From Actinoplanes sandaracinus (GTDB lineage Bacteria; Actinomycetota; Actinomycetes; Mycobacteriales; Micromonosporaceae), in contig NZ_JASCTH010000001.1 in assembly GCF_030009775.1 (NCBI RefSeq), positions 186,001 to 250,000 of the forward strand: DNA of 64,000 nt. The letters are read 5' to 3'. Positions 49,941 to 58,982 of this stretch are shown here, in pieces. The position numbers were made by a program, and so were the translations under genes. The notes under the pieces were generated by a model. That model made no database searches, was not told the DNA's origin, and worked only from the letters and a program-made list of their open reading frames with translations. Position 1 is the first letter of the stretch. Each line of letters opens with the position of its first letter.

Positions 49941-50707
49941 CGGATCGTCCACCCTCCGTCGATCATGATCGTCTCGCCGGTGATGAGCGAGCTGGCGTCC
50001 GAGGCGAGGAACAGCACCGCGCCCGCGACCTCCACCGGCTCGCCGATGCGGTGCAGCGCGGCGATGCGCTCGATGATGTCGGCCTTGTTCGCCGGGTCGG
50101 CGATGTGCTTGGTGATGCTGCGAGTGTTGATGAAGGTGGGCGCCACGGCGTTCACCCGGATGCCGTGCTTGCCCCACTCCACGGCCAGGCACTTGGTCAG
50201 GTGCGACACCGCGGCCTTGGTCATGCAGTAGACGGCCTCGCCCGGCAGGGCCACGAATCCGGCCTGGGAACCGACGTTGACGATGGCGCCACGACCGCGC
50301 TCGATCATGTGACGGCCGACCGTCTGACTGGTGAAGAACGTGCCCTTGAGATTGACCGACAGAGTGAAGTCGAAATCCTCTTCACGGACGTTTTCGGCAA
50401 GATTTCCCGGGCCGCGGCCGGCATTGTTCACGAGGATGTCGATGTGCCCGAAATGGCCCACCGCGGCATCGACAGAAGCGCGGACCTGATCGAGGTCGGT
50501 GACATCCATCTGCAGCGGGAGAGCTTTGCGGCCGAGGGCTTCGATCTCGGCCACCACACCATTGTCGTCATCGCGATTACGGAGCCCGACCGCGATATCG
50601 GCCCCCGCGTGAGCGAGAGCGAGAGCAATGGAACGGCCTATGCCGCGAGCGGCGCCCGTGACAAGTGCGACCTGTCCCGAAACGTCAAATCGCGGGAATT
50701 CTGTCAC
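49937..50707 (-). CDS. Short-chain dehydrogenase/reductase
   Basis: 256 residues from GTG 50707, with GAGGAGG upstream. TGAARGIG cofactor motif (about 17-24), NNAG at NAGRGPG region, and YCMTK (the YxxxK catalytic pair, about 158-162), then the C-terminal SSLITGETIMIDGGWTIR, typical of classical SDRs such as FabG-like or sugar dehydrogenases. First gene of a pair with the Gfo/Idh protein, suggesting two-step oxidation/epimerisation of a sugar or cyclitol. It faces the STAND-kinase operon tail to tail; a shared pathway is possible. Confidence 0.93.
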   Translation of the reverse strand: MTEFPRFDVSGQVALVTGAARGIGRSIALALAHAGADIAVGLRNRDDDNGVVAEIEALGRKALPLQMDVTDLDQVRASVDAAVGHFGHIDILVNNAGRGPGNLAENVREEDFDFTLSVNLKGTFFTSQTVGRHMIERGRGAIVNVGSQAGFVALPGEAVYCMTKAAVSHLTKCLAVEWGKHGIRVNAVAPTFINTRSITKHIADPANKADIIERIAALHRIGEPVEVAGAVLFLASDASSLITGETIMIDGGWTIR

Positions 50708-51299
50708 GAGTCCTCCTCGGTGAGATCAACGGACGAGCCGGCCATGATCGACAACGACGGACCGGTCGAGTGCAGCCTAGCGGAAAAGAAACTTGACGAC
50801 GATTGTCATGACATCTCGATCACCCAGGTTATCAACTGTCGTGAATCTCGTTCACATTGATAGATCGCGAAGGCCTGCCCGGACGCCGAACGCCGGACGC
50901 GGGGCGCTCGCCACCATCAGGTCCGCCACCATGACCAGCGGAGGCACGCCCGCGCTCCCAGCCGCCCATCCCCGCAACCGACCCTCACACCGATTCCGGC
51001 CGCTGGCGCACAGCCGCTCGCCCACAGCCGCAGCCACTCGTCCACAGGCGCTCCCCCGTTCGCGGCCGGGAGCGCGGTCGTCGCACGGGGGCGTTGCGAC
51101 GTTGCGGGAATCGGCGGCGGGCACGTCGCGGGACGGGGTGGCCGTCCGGCCGGGACCTGCCCGGCGGCCGCGCATCGGCCCGGAGTGGGACGGGCCTCGC
51201 GTGGTAGGCGCGGGAGGTGTGGTCCGGCGGGGCGGTCTGGCCGTACCGGAAAGGGATTTCGGCGTCGCACGGACCTCGCGCCGGCGGGAGTGGCCGATG
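50708..51299. other. Intergenic region, AT-rich promoter then GC-rich sequence without a gene
   Basis: 50760-50860 is AT-rich and contains the palindrome TGTCATGACA (50804-50813), probably part of the SDR promoter. 50870-51299 is GC-rich; frames on both strands lack protein-like composition and I see no hairpin terminator. No feature assigned. Confidence 0.6.
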
Positions 51300-52067
51300 T
51301 CAGGGGGTGTTGAGGAAGGCGAGTAGTTCCCGGGTGAAGGCGGGCTCGCGGACCGCGCCGAGGTGGTCGCCGTCGATGACGGCGAGGCGCGCGTTCGGGA
51401 GGGCCTTGGCGAGCAGTTCGGGGCGGGTGGCCAAGGCGTCGTCGCGGCCGGCGACCAGCAGGGTGGGAACGGTGATCGTCTCCAGCGGGATCGGCTCGGC
51501 GTGCACGGCGGCGGCCTGGGCGGCGAGAGCGGCGCGGTCGCCGCCGACCGCGTCGACGAAGGCGCGGAAGCCGGCCGCGGCCGGGTGCCGGATCCCGGTG
51601 GGGTCGTCGGCCTGGAAGGCCTCGCGGACGGCTTCGGCGGGGATCACCCGGGTGTCGACGCCGCCGAGTTCGACGACCGCGGAGCCGATGCCGCCGATGG
51701 CGAGGCGGCGGATCCGCTGGTCACGGGTGGCCAGCAGGAGGGAGACGACGGCGCCCATCGAGTAGCCCGCCACGTCCACCCGATCGATGCCGAGCAGGTC
51801 GAGGAGCGTCGACACGTCCTCAGCCATCCGGGACTCGCCGTAGAAGACGGGATCGCTCGGTTTGCCGGACAAGCCGTGACCGCGGGCGTCGATGGCGACG
51901 ACGCGGCGGCCGGTCGCGGTGAGCGCGGCGACGACGCCGGGAAGCACCCAGTTGGTACGGCCGTCGGCGATGAACCCGTGGTGCAGCAGCACGGGCGGCA
52001 GGTCCGACTCGCCCTCCCACCGCTGGTAGTAGATCTCGATGCCGTCGGTGGCCTGGAAGGTCGGCAT
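51300..52067 (-). CDS. Alpha/beta hydrolase
   Basis: 255 residues. VLLHHGFIADGRTNW carries the oxyanion region, GYSMGAVVS the nucleophile Ser (about residue 100), and RDDALATRPELLAKALPNAR with the later DGDHLGAV the acid and histidine. Size and motif order fit haloperoxidase-like or epoxide hydrolase-like esterases. Cytoplasmic. It is divergent from the LysR-type gene (about 140 bases between starts), which may control it. Substrate unknown. Confidence 0.9.
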   Translation of the reverse strand: MPTFQATDGIEIYYQRWEGESDLPPVLLHHGFIADGRTNWVLPGVVAALTATGRRVVAIDARGHGLSGKPSDPVFYGESRMAEDVSTLLDLLGIDRVDVAGYSMGAVVSLLLATRDQRIRRLAIGGIGSAVVELGGVDTRVIPAEAVREAFQADDPTGIRHPAAAGFRAFVDAVGGDRAALAAQAAAVHAEPIPLETITVPTLLVAGRDDALATRPELLAKALPNARLAVIDGDHLGAVREPAFTRELLAFLNTP

Positions 52068-52208
52068 GGATGGGCTTCCTCTCGTCCGGCTAGGGCGCTC
52101 GACAGCGTATGCGGCGAACTCGCCTCCGGTATCGGGGAGATCGCCGGTGTGGTCACCATCTGCGACGCGGGGGGATTACCGCATGAAGATCGCGATACAT
52201 TGCGGGCT

Positions 52209-53165
52209 GTGACCCCCACACAGTTGCGTGCCTACTCCGCCGTGGTCCGATGCGGCTCGGTCAAGCAGGCCGCGGCCCAGCTCGAGGTCTCCGAGTCCGC
52301 GGTGTCGCTGCACATCGGACAGCTCCGCAAAGAACTGGGCGATCAACTGTTCTCCCGCACGGCCAACGGCCTCACGTTCACCCCCGGCGGGCTGCGGCTG
52401 GCCAGCCGGGCCACCGAACTGCTCGGGCTGCAGGACATCACCGTGCTGGAGGTCAGCGCCGCCGGGCAGGGGCGGCGGCTGCTGCGGGTCGGGGCGTCCT
52501 CGCTGTTCGCCGAACACGCCGCCCCCGGGCTGATCGACCTGTTCGCCAAACGGGCGGCGGACCTCGACGTCGAGTTGAGCGTGCGGAATCCGGGCTCGTT
52601 CGTGGAGGCTCTGGCCGAGCGCGGCATCGATATCGCCATCGGTCCGGGGCCGGCGCTGCCCGACCCGGCCGTCCGGTGCCGGCCGGTCATGTACTACAAG
52701 GTGGTGACGGTGGCGGGGCCGGACCATCCGCTCGCGGGCACGCAGCCGTCACCACGCCAGCTCCGGGATCAGACGTGGCTGCTGGGCCCTTCGGCGGCCG
52801 CCGATCGGGGCGCTGTTCCCAGCCTGCTGCGCCGGCTCGGCGTGCCGGACGACCGGCAGCAGATCTTCCAGAGCCATGCGGCGGCCATCGAGGAGGCCAA
52901 ACGAGGCCACGGTGTGGCGGCGGCCCTGTCCTTCACGGTCGCGCCGGAAGTGCGCAAAGGGCATCTCGTGCAGTTCTGCGGGCCGCATGCCGGGCTGGAG
53001 GAGGTGTGGCAATCGCTGACCCTCGCGGACACCGGGGCGCCCGCGGCGGCGGCCGAGTTCGCACGGTTCGCCTCCACGCCGCGGGCCATTCAGGCGATGA
53101 TGCGCGGGACCGGGGTCAATGTGGCCCGTTTCCGCCCATCGATCCACGTCACTCTCTGGAGCTGA
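52209..53165 (+). CDS. LysR-family transcriptional regulator
   Basis: 318 residues from GTG 52209. HTH: PTQLRAYSAVVRCGSVKQAA then QLEVSESAVSLHIGQLRKEL. Effector domain with LRVGASSLFAEHAAPGLIDL and IDIAIGPGPALPD. LysR regulators commonly control the divergent neighbour, here the alpha/beta hydrolase. The start is chosen because it begins right at the HTH; the long open frame upstream overlaps the hydrolase gene antisense. Confidence 0.92.
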   Translation: MTPTQLRAYSAVVRCGSVKQAAAQLEVSESAVSLHIGQLRKELGDQLFSRTANGLTFTPGGLRLASRATELLGLQDITVLEVSAAGQGRRLLRVGASSLFAEHAAPGLIDLFAKRAADLDVELSVRNPGSFVEALAERGIDIAIGPGPALPDPAVRCRPVMYYKVVTVAGPDHPLAGTQPSPRQLRDQTWLLGPSAAADRGAVPSLLRRLGVPDDRQQIFQSHAAAIEEAKRGHGVAAALSFTVAPEVRKGHLVQFCGPHAGLEEVWQSLTLADTGAPAAAAEFARFASTPRAIQAMMRGTGVNVARFRPSIHVTLWS

Positions 53166-53169
53166 GTCC

Positions 53170-53218
53170 GGGCTCGGGCACGGAAAGGGGCGGGACGGAC
53201 ATCGCGCCGTGCGAGCCC
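53170..53218. terminator. Bulged hairpin between convergent genes
   Basis: GGGCTC-GG-GCACGG pairs with CCGTGCGAGCCC, 12 bp with a two-base bulge, around a ~25-nt loop. It separates the LysR and LuxR-type genes. Confidence 0.5.
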
Positions 53219-53268
53219 GCCCCACCGTCGTCGCCGGCGACGCGCTGCCGGCCTCGTGCGGATCTCGG

Positions 53269-53511
53269 CTAGCGCAGCACCCCGGCCCGGAATCCTTTGG
53301 CAACGGCGTGCGCTCTGTCGTTGGCGCCCAGTTTTCGGAACACGTTCTTGAGATGGCTGTGAATGGTTGCCGCGCTCAGGTACAGGTCGGAGCCGATCTG
53401 CTTGTTGGTCTTGCCGTCTGCCACCAAGGTCAGAACCTGTAGCTCGCGGTCACTGAGCATGCCGGTTCGGCGGGGAGACCGGCGGGGCGAGGTTCGCAGA
53501 AAATCATCCAT
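53269..53511 (-). CDS. Stand-alone LuxR-type HTH protein
   Basis: 80 residues, almost only a GerE/LuxR HTH: MLSDRELQVLTLVADGKTNK, QIGSDLYLSAATIHSHLKNV, FRKLGANDRAHAVAKG. A short basic N-terminus precedes it. No receiver or sensor domain, so it may act with a partner or be an orphan remnant of a larger regulator. GGGA upstream of ATG 53511 gives a weak ribosome-binding site. No linked kinase gene. Confidence 0.85.
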   Translation of the reverse strand: MDDFLRTSPRRSPRRTGMLSDRELQVLTLVADGKTNKQIGSDLYLSAATIHSHLKNVFRKLGANDRAHAVAKGFRAGVLR

Positions 53512-53619
53512 GGTTGATTTATCCCTGCGAATACGTACGTGCCGCCGGGTCGGTTTCCGGACCCGGCCGCCCAGCGCGCTCCGGGTGTCGCGAACCCGAC
53601 GGCGCGGGCGCGGCGCTGC

Positions 53620-54210
53620 TCAGGGGGCGTAGCCGCGCAGGATGAAGGCGATCGTCTCGTCCAGGCTCTGCGCGACCTGCTCGGCGGTGAACCCTCCGCT
53701 CAACGCCAGATCGGTCATGCCCTGCAGGGCCGCGACGAGTGGCACCGCGCGCAGGATCACCAGGCCCTCGCGGACCTCTCCGCGGCGCTGGCCGTCCTCG
53801 ATCAGGTCCGTGGCCAGAGCCATCAACCGCTTCGTGGCCGAGATCAGCTCCGCGGGCGCGGTGGGTTCGTGCTTACGCGAGAACATCAGCTCGAGGAGGG
53901 CCGCGTTGCCGGTCGCGAAGGTCACGTACGTGCGGGCGAGCGCGGTGAGCCGCTGGGCGAACGAGTCGCCGGCCCGCTCCAGCGCCTCGGTCATCGTGGC
54001 TGTGAGGCGGTCGAAGCCCTCCATCGCCAGCGCGTCCAGCAGGGCCTGCTTGGTCTTGAAGTGGCGGCTCGGCGCGGCCGGGCTGACCCCCGCCTCACGG
54101 GCCAGTTCCCGCAACGACAGCTCGCCGGACCCGCGGTGGCGCAGGGTGTCCTCGGCGAGGACGAGCAGAGTGGAGCGCAGGTCCCCGTGATGGTAGGAGC
54201 GGGTCTTCAT
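53620..54210 (-). CDS. TetR-family regulator
   Basis: 196 residues. HTH: SLRELAREAGVSPAAPSRHF KTKQALLDA, typical of TetR proteins with a small-molecule-binding C-terminal part (FATGNAALLELMFSRKHEPT). Divergent from the metallo-hydrolase gene with 79 bases between; an ATGTAA-type inverted repeat there may be its operator. Confidence 0.92.
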   Translation of the reverse strand: MKTRSYHHGDLRSTLLVLAEDTLRHRGSGELSLRELAREAGVSPAAPSRHFKTKQALLDALAMEGFDRLTATMTEALERAGDSFAQRLTALARTYVTFATGNAALLELMFSRKHEPTAPAELISATKRLMALATDLIEDGQRRGEVREGLVILRAVPLVAALQGMTDLALSGGFTAEQVAQSLDETIAFILRGYAP

Positions 54211-54227
54211 GGCGCCAGCCTATCGTG

Positions 54228-54264
54228 ATGTAAACGACGAACACATTGTGATCATTGCTTACAT
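54228..54264. promoter_or_regulatory. Possible TetR operator / divergent promoter
   Basis: ATGTAAAC (54228-54235) and GCTTACAT (54257-54264) form an inverted repeat matching at seven of eight positions across a 21-nt centre with a TGATCA core, in an AT-rich region between divergent starts. Confidence 0.45.
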
Positions 54265-54289
54265 TGTTATCAGCGCCTACATTCAAGGC

Positions 54290-55351
54290 ATGCCGGAGAG
54301 CTCCTTCCCGAGCCCGTCCAACATCGCCGCCCAGATGGGCGGGAAGCCGACCGGGGCACGCCGCGCCCGCGTCGAGGCCTCGCCCCAGTTCGCCGACGGC
54401 AAGTTCCGCAACAACGTGCCCACCAACTCCTCCCTGTCCCTCACCGCCATCCCGAGGGTCGCCGTCGGTGCGTTCACGGGCATGGAGGCCCGCCGCCCGC
54501 GCCGAGCCGTCCCCCTGATGACCAGCCACTCCGCCGACGCGCGGGGCCTGCACGTCACCTGGTACGGCCACTCCACCGCACTGATCGAGATCGAAGGACA
54601 CCGCGTCCTGCTGGACCCGGTGTGGAGCGAACGCTGCTCCCCGTCACCACTAGCCGGGCCACGGCGGTTGCACGAGCCGCCGATCCCGCTGCACGAGCTG
54701 CCGTCGATCGACGCCGTGGTGATCTCCCACGACCACTACGACCACCTCGACATGGCGACCGTCCAGCACCTGGCCGGGCTGCACCCCGCGATCTTCGTGG
54801 TGCCGCTCGGTGTCGGCGCGCACCTGGAGCGCTGGGGCGTGCCCGACGCCCGCATCGTCGAACTCGACTGGAACGAAAGCACCCGGGTGGCCGGCGTCGA
54901 ACTCGTCGCCACCCCCGCACGGCACTTCTCCGGGCGTGGTTTCAGCCGCGACGACACGCTCTGGGCCAGCTGGGTGATCAAGGGACCGACCCGGAAGGTC
55001 TTCTACTCCGGTGACACCGGCTACTTTCCCGGCTTCGCCGGGATCGGCGCGCAACACGGCCCGTTCGACGTCACGCTGGTGCAGGTGGGGGCATATGGCG
55101 CCGACTGGCCGGACATCCACATGATCCCCGAAAACGGCGTGGCCACCCACCTCGACGTTCGCGGCGGCCTGATGATCCCGGTGCACTGGGCCACCTTCGA
55201 CCTGGCGGCGCACCAGTGGTCCGAGCCCGCCGAGCGCACCTGGCGCGAAGCCAAGGCCCGCGACGTCCGGCTGGCCATCCCCCGTCCCGGCGAGCGGGTG
55301 AACGTGGACAGCCCGCCGGAGATCGACGCCTGGTGGCAGCAGGTCGCCTGA
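54290..55351 (+). CDS. Metallo-beta-lactamase-fold hydrolase (NAPE-PLD-like)
   Basis: 353 residues from ATG 54290. ISHDHYDHLD (about residue 147) is the HxHxDH metal motif; WYGHSTALIEIEGHRVLLDP before it and FYSGDTGYFPGFAGIG after it fit the family, as does the late HWATFDLAAHQW. Relatives hydrolyse phosphodiesters of N-acyl lipids, but bacterial members vary. A ~90-residue N-terminal part is unassigned. The start has no clear ribosome-binding site. Probably controlled by the divergent TetR protein. Confidence 0.88.
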   Translation: MPESSFPSPSNIAAQMGGKPTGARRARVEASPQFADGKFRNNVPTNSSLSLTAIPRVAVGAFTGMEARRPRRAVPLMTSHSADARGLHVTWYGHSTALIEIEGHRVLLDPVWSERCSPSPLAGPRRLHEPPIPLHELPSIDAVVISHDHYDHLDMATVQHLAGLHPAIFVVPLGVGAHLERWGVPDARIVELDWNESTRVAGVELVATPARHFSGRGFSRDDTLWASWVIKGPTRKVFYSGDTGYFPGFAGIGAQHGPFDVTLVQVGAYGADWPDIHMIPENGVATHLDVRGGLMIPVHWATFDLAAHQWSEPAERTWREAKARDVRLAIPRPGERVNVDSPPEIDAWWQQVA

Positions 55352-55483
55352 GGCTGTCTCCCCGCGCCTTGTCATGACACACGTGACGCCTTTCCCGCCA
55401 CCGGATGCCGGCGGCCACCGTGCCCGGGCCGGCTCAGCGGTACGGCGGCGGATCTCCTCGCCTTCTGCCGCTAGATTGCGAGC

Positions 55484-56368
55484 ATGCAGATCATCGGCTT
55501 GGTGGGTGCCGGCCACATGGGCTCAGGACTCGGCTGGGCGTTGCGCGAGGGCGGGCACGACGTCGTCACCTCATTGGCGGGCCGGTCGGCCCGCACGGCA
55601 CGCCTGGCGGATGCCGCCGGGCTGCGCGTGGTGCCCGGCCTGGCGGATGTGGTCACCGAGGCGGACGTGATCCTCGTCGTCACGCCGCCCGGAGCCGCGG
55701 TCGGCGCCGCCGGCGACATCGCCACGACGGCCGCGATCCCGCACGTCGCCGAGCGGCTGGCGCGAGCCGGGCAGAGGACCGCTCGGCCGCTCGTGGTGGA
55801 CCTCAACGCCATCTCGCCGGCGACCGCGACCACGGCCGCGACGGTGATCACCGCCGCGGGCCTCGACTTCGTGGACGGCTCCATCTCCGGCCCGCCGCCG
55901 ACGGTACGGCCTGGCGCGACCCTCTACCTCTCCGGGCCCCGGGCCGCCGAGATCGCCGAGCTGCGCTGGACCCACGCGACGCCCGTGGTGGTCGGCGAGC
56001 ACGTCGGCGCCGCGAGCGCGGTGAAGATGTCCACCGCGTCGGTCTACAAGGGTTTGATGGGGCTGATGGCGCAGGCGATCCGTGCCGCGTCGGCGCACGG
56101 TGTCCTGGAGCCGGTCATGGCCGACCTCGGCGAGAGCTTCGGAACCCCGTACGAGGTGGCCCTGGCCTCGACCAAGGCGCACCGCTATGTCGCCGAAATG
56201 CGGGAAATCGCGCGGTCCCAGGCCGCGGCGGGCCTCACGCCGGAACTTTTCGAGGCCTTCGCCGCCGTCTGGGCCGACATCGCGGACCGGCCGCTCGCCG
56301 ACGGCCGGCCCGAGACCCTGTCCCACGCGATCACCGCGCATCAGGTGGCCGACGGTTTGCGGGAATGA
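55484..56368 (+). CDS. NAD(P)-dependent dehydrogenase, 6-phosphogluconate/3-hydroxyisobutyrate type
   Basis: 294 residues. IGLVGAGHMGSGLGWALREG is the Rossmann motif; DLNAISPATATTAATVITAA and FVDGSISGPPPTVRPGATLY correspond to the substrate-binding DGSxxGGP-type motif, and ASAVKMSTASVYKGLMGLMA carries the catalytic lysine. The C-terminal part resembles DUF1932-type members (reductive-aminase relatives). Substrate unknown; stands alone. Confidence 0.87.
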   Translation: MQIIGLVGAGHMGSGLGWALREGGHDVVTSLAGRSARTARLADAAGLRVVPGLADVVTEADVILVVTPPGAAVGAAGDIATTAAIPHVAERLARAGQRTARPLVVDLNAISPATATTAATVITAAGLDFVDGSISGPPPTVRPGATLYLSGPRAAEIAELRWTHATPVVVGEHVGAASAVKMSTASVYKGLMGLMAQAIRAASAHGVLEPVMADLGESFGTPYEVALASTKAHRYVAEMREIARSQAAAGLTPELFEAFAAVWADIADRPLADGRPETLSHAITAHQVADGLRE

Positions 56369-56484
56369 GCGCCGGGTCCCCTCGGGATGCTCGACTGTCC
56401 GGCATGAAGGGCTCCTGATCCGTGGACGCGCACTCCGTGGCTCCGCGCCCCGGCAGCCCGCAGACGGATCTCTAGGCTCAGGCC

Positions 56485-57336
56485 ATGAAGGTCTTATCCA
56501 TCCAGTCAGCGGTCGCCCACGGCCATGTCGGGAACTCCGCAGCCGTGTTCCCGCTGCAGCGCATCGGTGTCGAGGTCGTCCCGGTTCCGACGGTGAACTT
56601 CTCCAACCACACGGGCTACGGCGCGTGGCGGGGGCCGCTCATCCCGCCGGCCGATGTGGCCGAGATCCTGCTCGGCGTGCAGGAGCGTGGAGTGTTTCCG
56701 CAGATCGACGCCGTGCTGTCCGGATATCAGGGCGGGGTGGGCATCGGTGATGTCATCATCGACGCCGTGCGGCGGGTAAAGGCCGCGAACCCCTCGGCGA
56801 TCTATGCGTGCGATCCGGTGATGGGCAACGCCAAGTCCGGATGTTTCGTCGCACCCGAGATCCCCGTCCTGCTGCGGGACCGGGTCGTGCCGATGGCCGA
56901 CATCATCACCCCGAACCAGTTCGAGCTGGGATTCCTGACCGGCACCGAGCCGGCGAGCATCGAGTCGACCCTCGCCTCGGCCGACCTCGCCCGCGCCATG
57001 GGCCCGTCGACCGTGCTGGTCACCAGCGTGGAGCGCCCCGACCGGCCGGAAGGCGTGATCGAGATGCTTGTCGTGGACCGCGCCGGCGCCTGGCTCGTGA
57101 GCACCCCGCACCTGCCGTTCAAGGCGAACGGGTCCGGTGACGTCACGGCAGCGCTGTTCACCGCCCACTACGTCGAGACCGGGGACCCGGCGGTGTCGCT
57201 GGAGCGTACGGCCTCCAGCGTCTTCGATCTGATCGATCTCACCTACCGGTCCGGGGAGCGTGAGCTCCGGTTGGTGCAGGCCCAGGAGTTCTACGCCGCA
57301 CCGCGTATGCAGTTCAGCGCCAAGCAGGTGCGCTGA
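56485..57336 (+). CDS. pdxY: Pyridoxal/pyridoxamine kinase
   Basis: 283 residues. MKVLSIQSAVAHGHVGNSAA, VNFSNHTGYGAWRG, YACDPVMGNAKSGCFVAPEI and DIITPNQFELGFLTG are diagnostic of the PdxY/PdxK ribokinase-like family, with the anion-hole motif FKANGSGDVTAALF near the C-terminus (GxGD with Asp as base). It phosphorylates pyridoxal to PLP in the salvage pathway. A strong hairpin follows seven bases after the stop. Confidence 0.93.
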   Translation: MKVLSIQSAVAHGHVGNSAAVFPLQRIGVEVVPVPTVNFSNHTGYGAWRGPLIPPADVAEILLGVQERGVFPQIDAVLSGYQGGVGIGDVIIDAVRRVKAANPSAIYACDPVMGNAKSGCFVAPEIPVLLRDRVVPMADIITPNQFELGFLTGTEPASIESTLASADLARAMGPSTVLVTSVERPDRPEGVIEMLVVDRAGAWLVSTPHLPFKANGSGDVTAALFTAHYVETGDPAVSLERTASSVFDLIDLTYRSGERELRLVQAQEFYAAPRMQFSAKQVR

Positions 57337-57575
57337 GCTCGGCCCACGTCCGGGTGCGGTCGCGCCCGGACGTGGGAAGACCGATTCGGCGCGGGCGCGT
57401 CCGCCGACCCGGTCGCCCAGGGAAGCCGGACGGCTAGGTCGTCACCGAGCCGCCATAGTTGGTTGTCCCATCCACGGGCGCCCAGCCGGACCGGACGATC
57501 GGCGAGGTCGGGGTGCTGGTCGCGGACCAGATCCCGGACCAGTTCCGCGGTGATCTCAATCTCGGCGTGGGTCAT
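57291..57575 (-). pseudogene. 5' fragment of an aminoglycoside/macrolide phosphotransferase-type gene
   Basis: From ATG 57575 the frame reads MTHAEIEITAELVRDLVRDQ, then GARGWDNQLWRLGDDLAVRL, the well-known N-terminus of APH-type kinases (DNxxxRLGxxxAVRLP). After about 57 residues (near 57405) the similarity ends and the frame runs into terminator DNA and antisense of pdxY. The catalytic loop and the rest (~240 residues) are missing, so it is a truncated remnant, distinct from the intact APH-type gene at 47-49 kb. Confidence 0.72.
57343..57376. terminator. Hairpin terminator of pdxY
   Basis: CCCACGTCCGGG pairs perfectly with CCCGGACGTGGG across a 10-nt loop, seven bases after the stop codon. 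Confidence 0.85.
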
Positions 57576-57678
57576 GCGGAGCAACGGTAGCCTCGCGGCG
57601 CCGCCTGTCCACCCGCCGACGGACGGATCCGGTGAAGGGCTGTTCGATGCCGATCACCTTCACACCCCGCCGGGTGTG

Positions 57679-58302
57679 TCAGCGGGCGGTTGACGCGTGG
57701 GCCGGCGGGTCGGCCGTCACGAGGCGTCGTACGTGCGGCCACAGATCGTCGAGTGATCCCACGTCGCCCGCGAGTTTCGCCAGCAGCACGGCGCCCTCGA
57801 TCTGGGCGACCACGGCGCGTGCGGTGGCCCGGTCGGCGCACCCGGGTGCGACGCTGCCGTCCTCAGCGCCGTCGGTGAGTGCGGTGTGGACGAGCTCGGC
57901 CTGTTCGTCGAAGGCGGCGGTGAGGCGCTGCTGGACGACGGCCTCCTGATTGCTCAGTTCTATCGCGAGGTTGCCCAGCAGGCACCCGTCGACCCGGCCG
58001 GTTTCCTGCCACGCCTCCCGTTGTGTCGCGACGAGCCAGGCGATGAGCCGCTGGAGGCGTTCGACGGCCGGCTCCGGTCCGGTGAGCCGCTCGCGCCAGG
58101 CGACACGTTGCCCCTGCCAGTGGGTGTCGATCACCTCGACGGTGAGGGCCTGCTTGGACTCGAAGAAGTGGTAGAAGCTGCCCTTGCGAACGTCGGCCCG
58201 GCCGCAGATCTCGGCCACGCCGATGGCCGTGTAGCCACGGGTGTGCATGAGCTCACAGGCGCTGTCGAGCAGCCGGTCACGAGCGGTACTGGTGCGACCC
58301 AT
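57679..58302 (-). CDS. TetR-family regulator
   Basis: 207 residues from ATG 58302. HTH: ARDRLLDSACELMHTRGYTA then GVAEICGRADVRKGSFYHFF and ESKQALTVEVID. The C-terminal part QTGRVDGCLLGNLAIELSNQ-type sequence (here ETGRVDGCLLGNLAIEL) is typical of the TetR_C_16/NemR-like group, with a conserved cysteine that in some members senses electrophiles. It faces the flavoprotein/nitronate monooxygenase pair across a perfect palindrome. Confidence 0.92.
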   Translation of the reverse strand: MGRTSTARDRLLDSACELMHTRGYTAIGVAEICGRADVRKGSFYHFFESKQALTVEVIDTHWQGQRVAWRERLTGPEPAVERLQRLIAWLVATQREAWQETGRVDGCLLGNLAIELSNQEAVVQQRLTAAFDEQAELVHTALTDGAEDGSVAPGCADRATARAVVAQIEGAVLLAKLAGDVGSLDDLWPHVRRLVTADPPAHASTAR

Positions 58303-58319
58303 GGCGACGAGTATACGGG

Positions 58320-58344
58320 CGGTCAACTATCTTTTAGTTGACCG
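58320..58344. promoter_or_regulatory. TetR operator
   Basis: CGGTCAACTA and TAGTTGACCG are perfect 10-bp arms around TCTTT, 18 bases before the TetR start and about 40 bases before the divergent flavoprotein gene. It should serve both genes. Confidence 0.82.
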
Positions 58345-58385
58345 GTCGTCTACCGTGATGTCATCGCCTCTTGAAAGGAGCGCAC

Positions 58386-58982
58386 ATGTCCACCAGAGTC
58401 GCCATCGCGTATCACAGCGGCTACGGCCACACCGCACGGCAGGCGCAGGCCGTCGCGTCCGGTGCGGCATCGGTTCCCGGTGTCAGCGCCGCCCTGTGCG
58501 ACGTCGCCGTGCTGGACGCCCCGCTGTGGGAGACGCTCGCCGACGCCGAGGCCATCATCTTCGGCACCCCCACCCACATGGGCAGCCAGTCCGCCGTCTT
58601 CCAGGCCTTCGCCGAGGCCAGCGGCCCGGTCTGGGCGCGGCAGGGTTGGCGCGACAAGCTCGCCGCCGGCTTCACGACGTCCGCCGGAGTCAGCGGGGAC
58701 AAGCTGAACACCCTGTCGTCGCTGGCGGTGTTCGCCGCCCAGCACGGCATGCACTGGGTCTCGCTGGGCCTCGCGCCCGGCTGGCTCTACAGCAGCACCG
58801 GCGATGTGGAGGATCTCAACCGGCTGGGCGGCTTCCTCGGCGCGATGGCACAGGCGCCGTCCGACGCTGGCCCGGCCGAGGCGCCGGCGGGGGCCGACCT
58901 GCGCACCGCCGAGCACCTCGGCCGCCGGGTCGCCCAGGTCGCCGTCCAACTGCGCCACGGCCGGCTGGTCGGTGCGGCATGA
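58386..58982 (+). CDS. WrbA/flavodoxin-like NAD(P)H-dependent oxidoreductase
   Basis: 198 residues from ATG 58386, with GGAG at good spacing. RVAIAYHSGYGHTARQAQAV is the FMN phosphate-binding loop; IIFGTPTHMGSQSAVFQAF and WRDKLAAGFTTSAGVSGDKL are typical of WrbA-like proteins; HGMHWVSLGL follows. It likely reduces quinones or other electrophiles with FMN. It overlaps the nitronate monooxygenase gene by ATGA and is under the divergent TetR protein, suggesting a detoxification unit induced by quinone or nitro compounds (inference). Confidence 0.9.
   Translation: MSTRVAIAYHSGYGHTARQAQAVASGAASVPGVSAALCDVAVLDAPLWETLADAEAIIFGTPTHMGSQSAVFQAFAEASGPVWARQGWRDKLAAGFTTSAGVSGDKLNTLSSLAVFAAQHGMHWVSLGLAPGWLYSSTGDVEDLNRLGGFLGAMAQAPSDAGPAEAPAGADLRTAEHLGRRVAQVAVQLRHGRLVGAA

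Noticed and set aside
50852..51175. Small minus-strand gene in the gap before the hydrolase
   Set aside because: R/A/G-rich sequence without hydrophobic or helical pattern, no ribosome-binding site.
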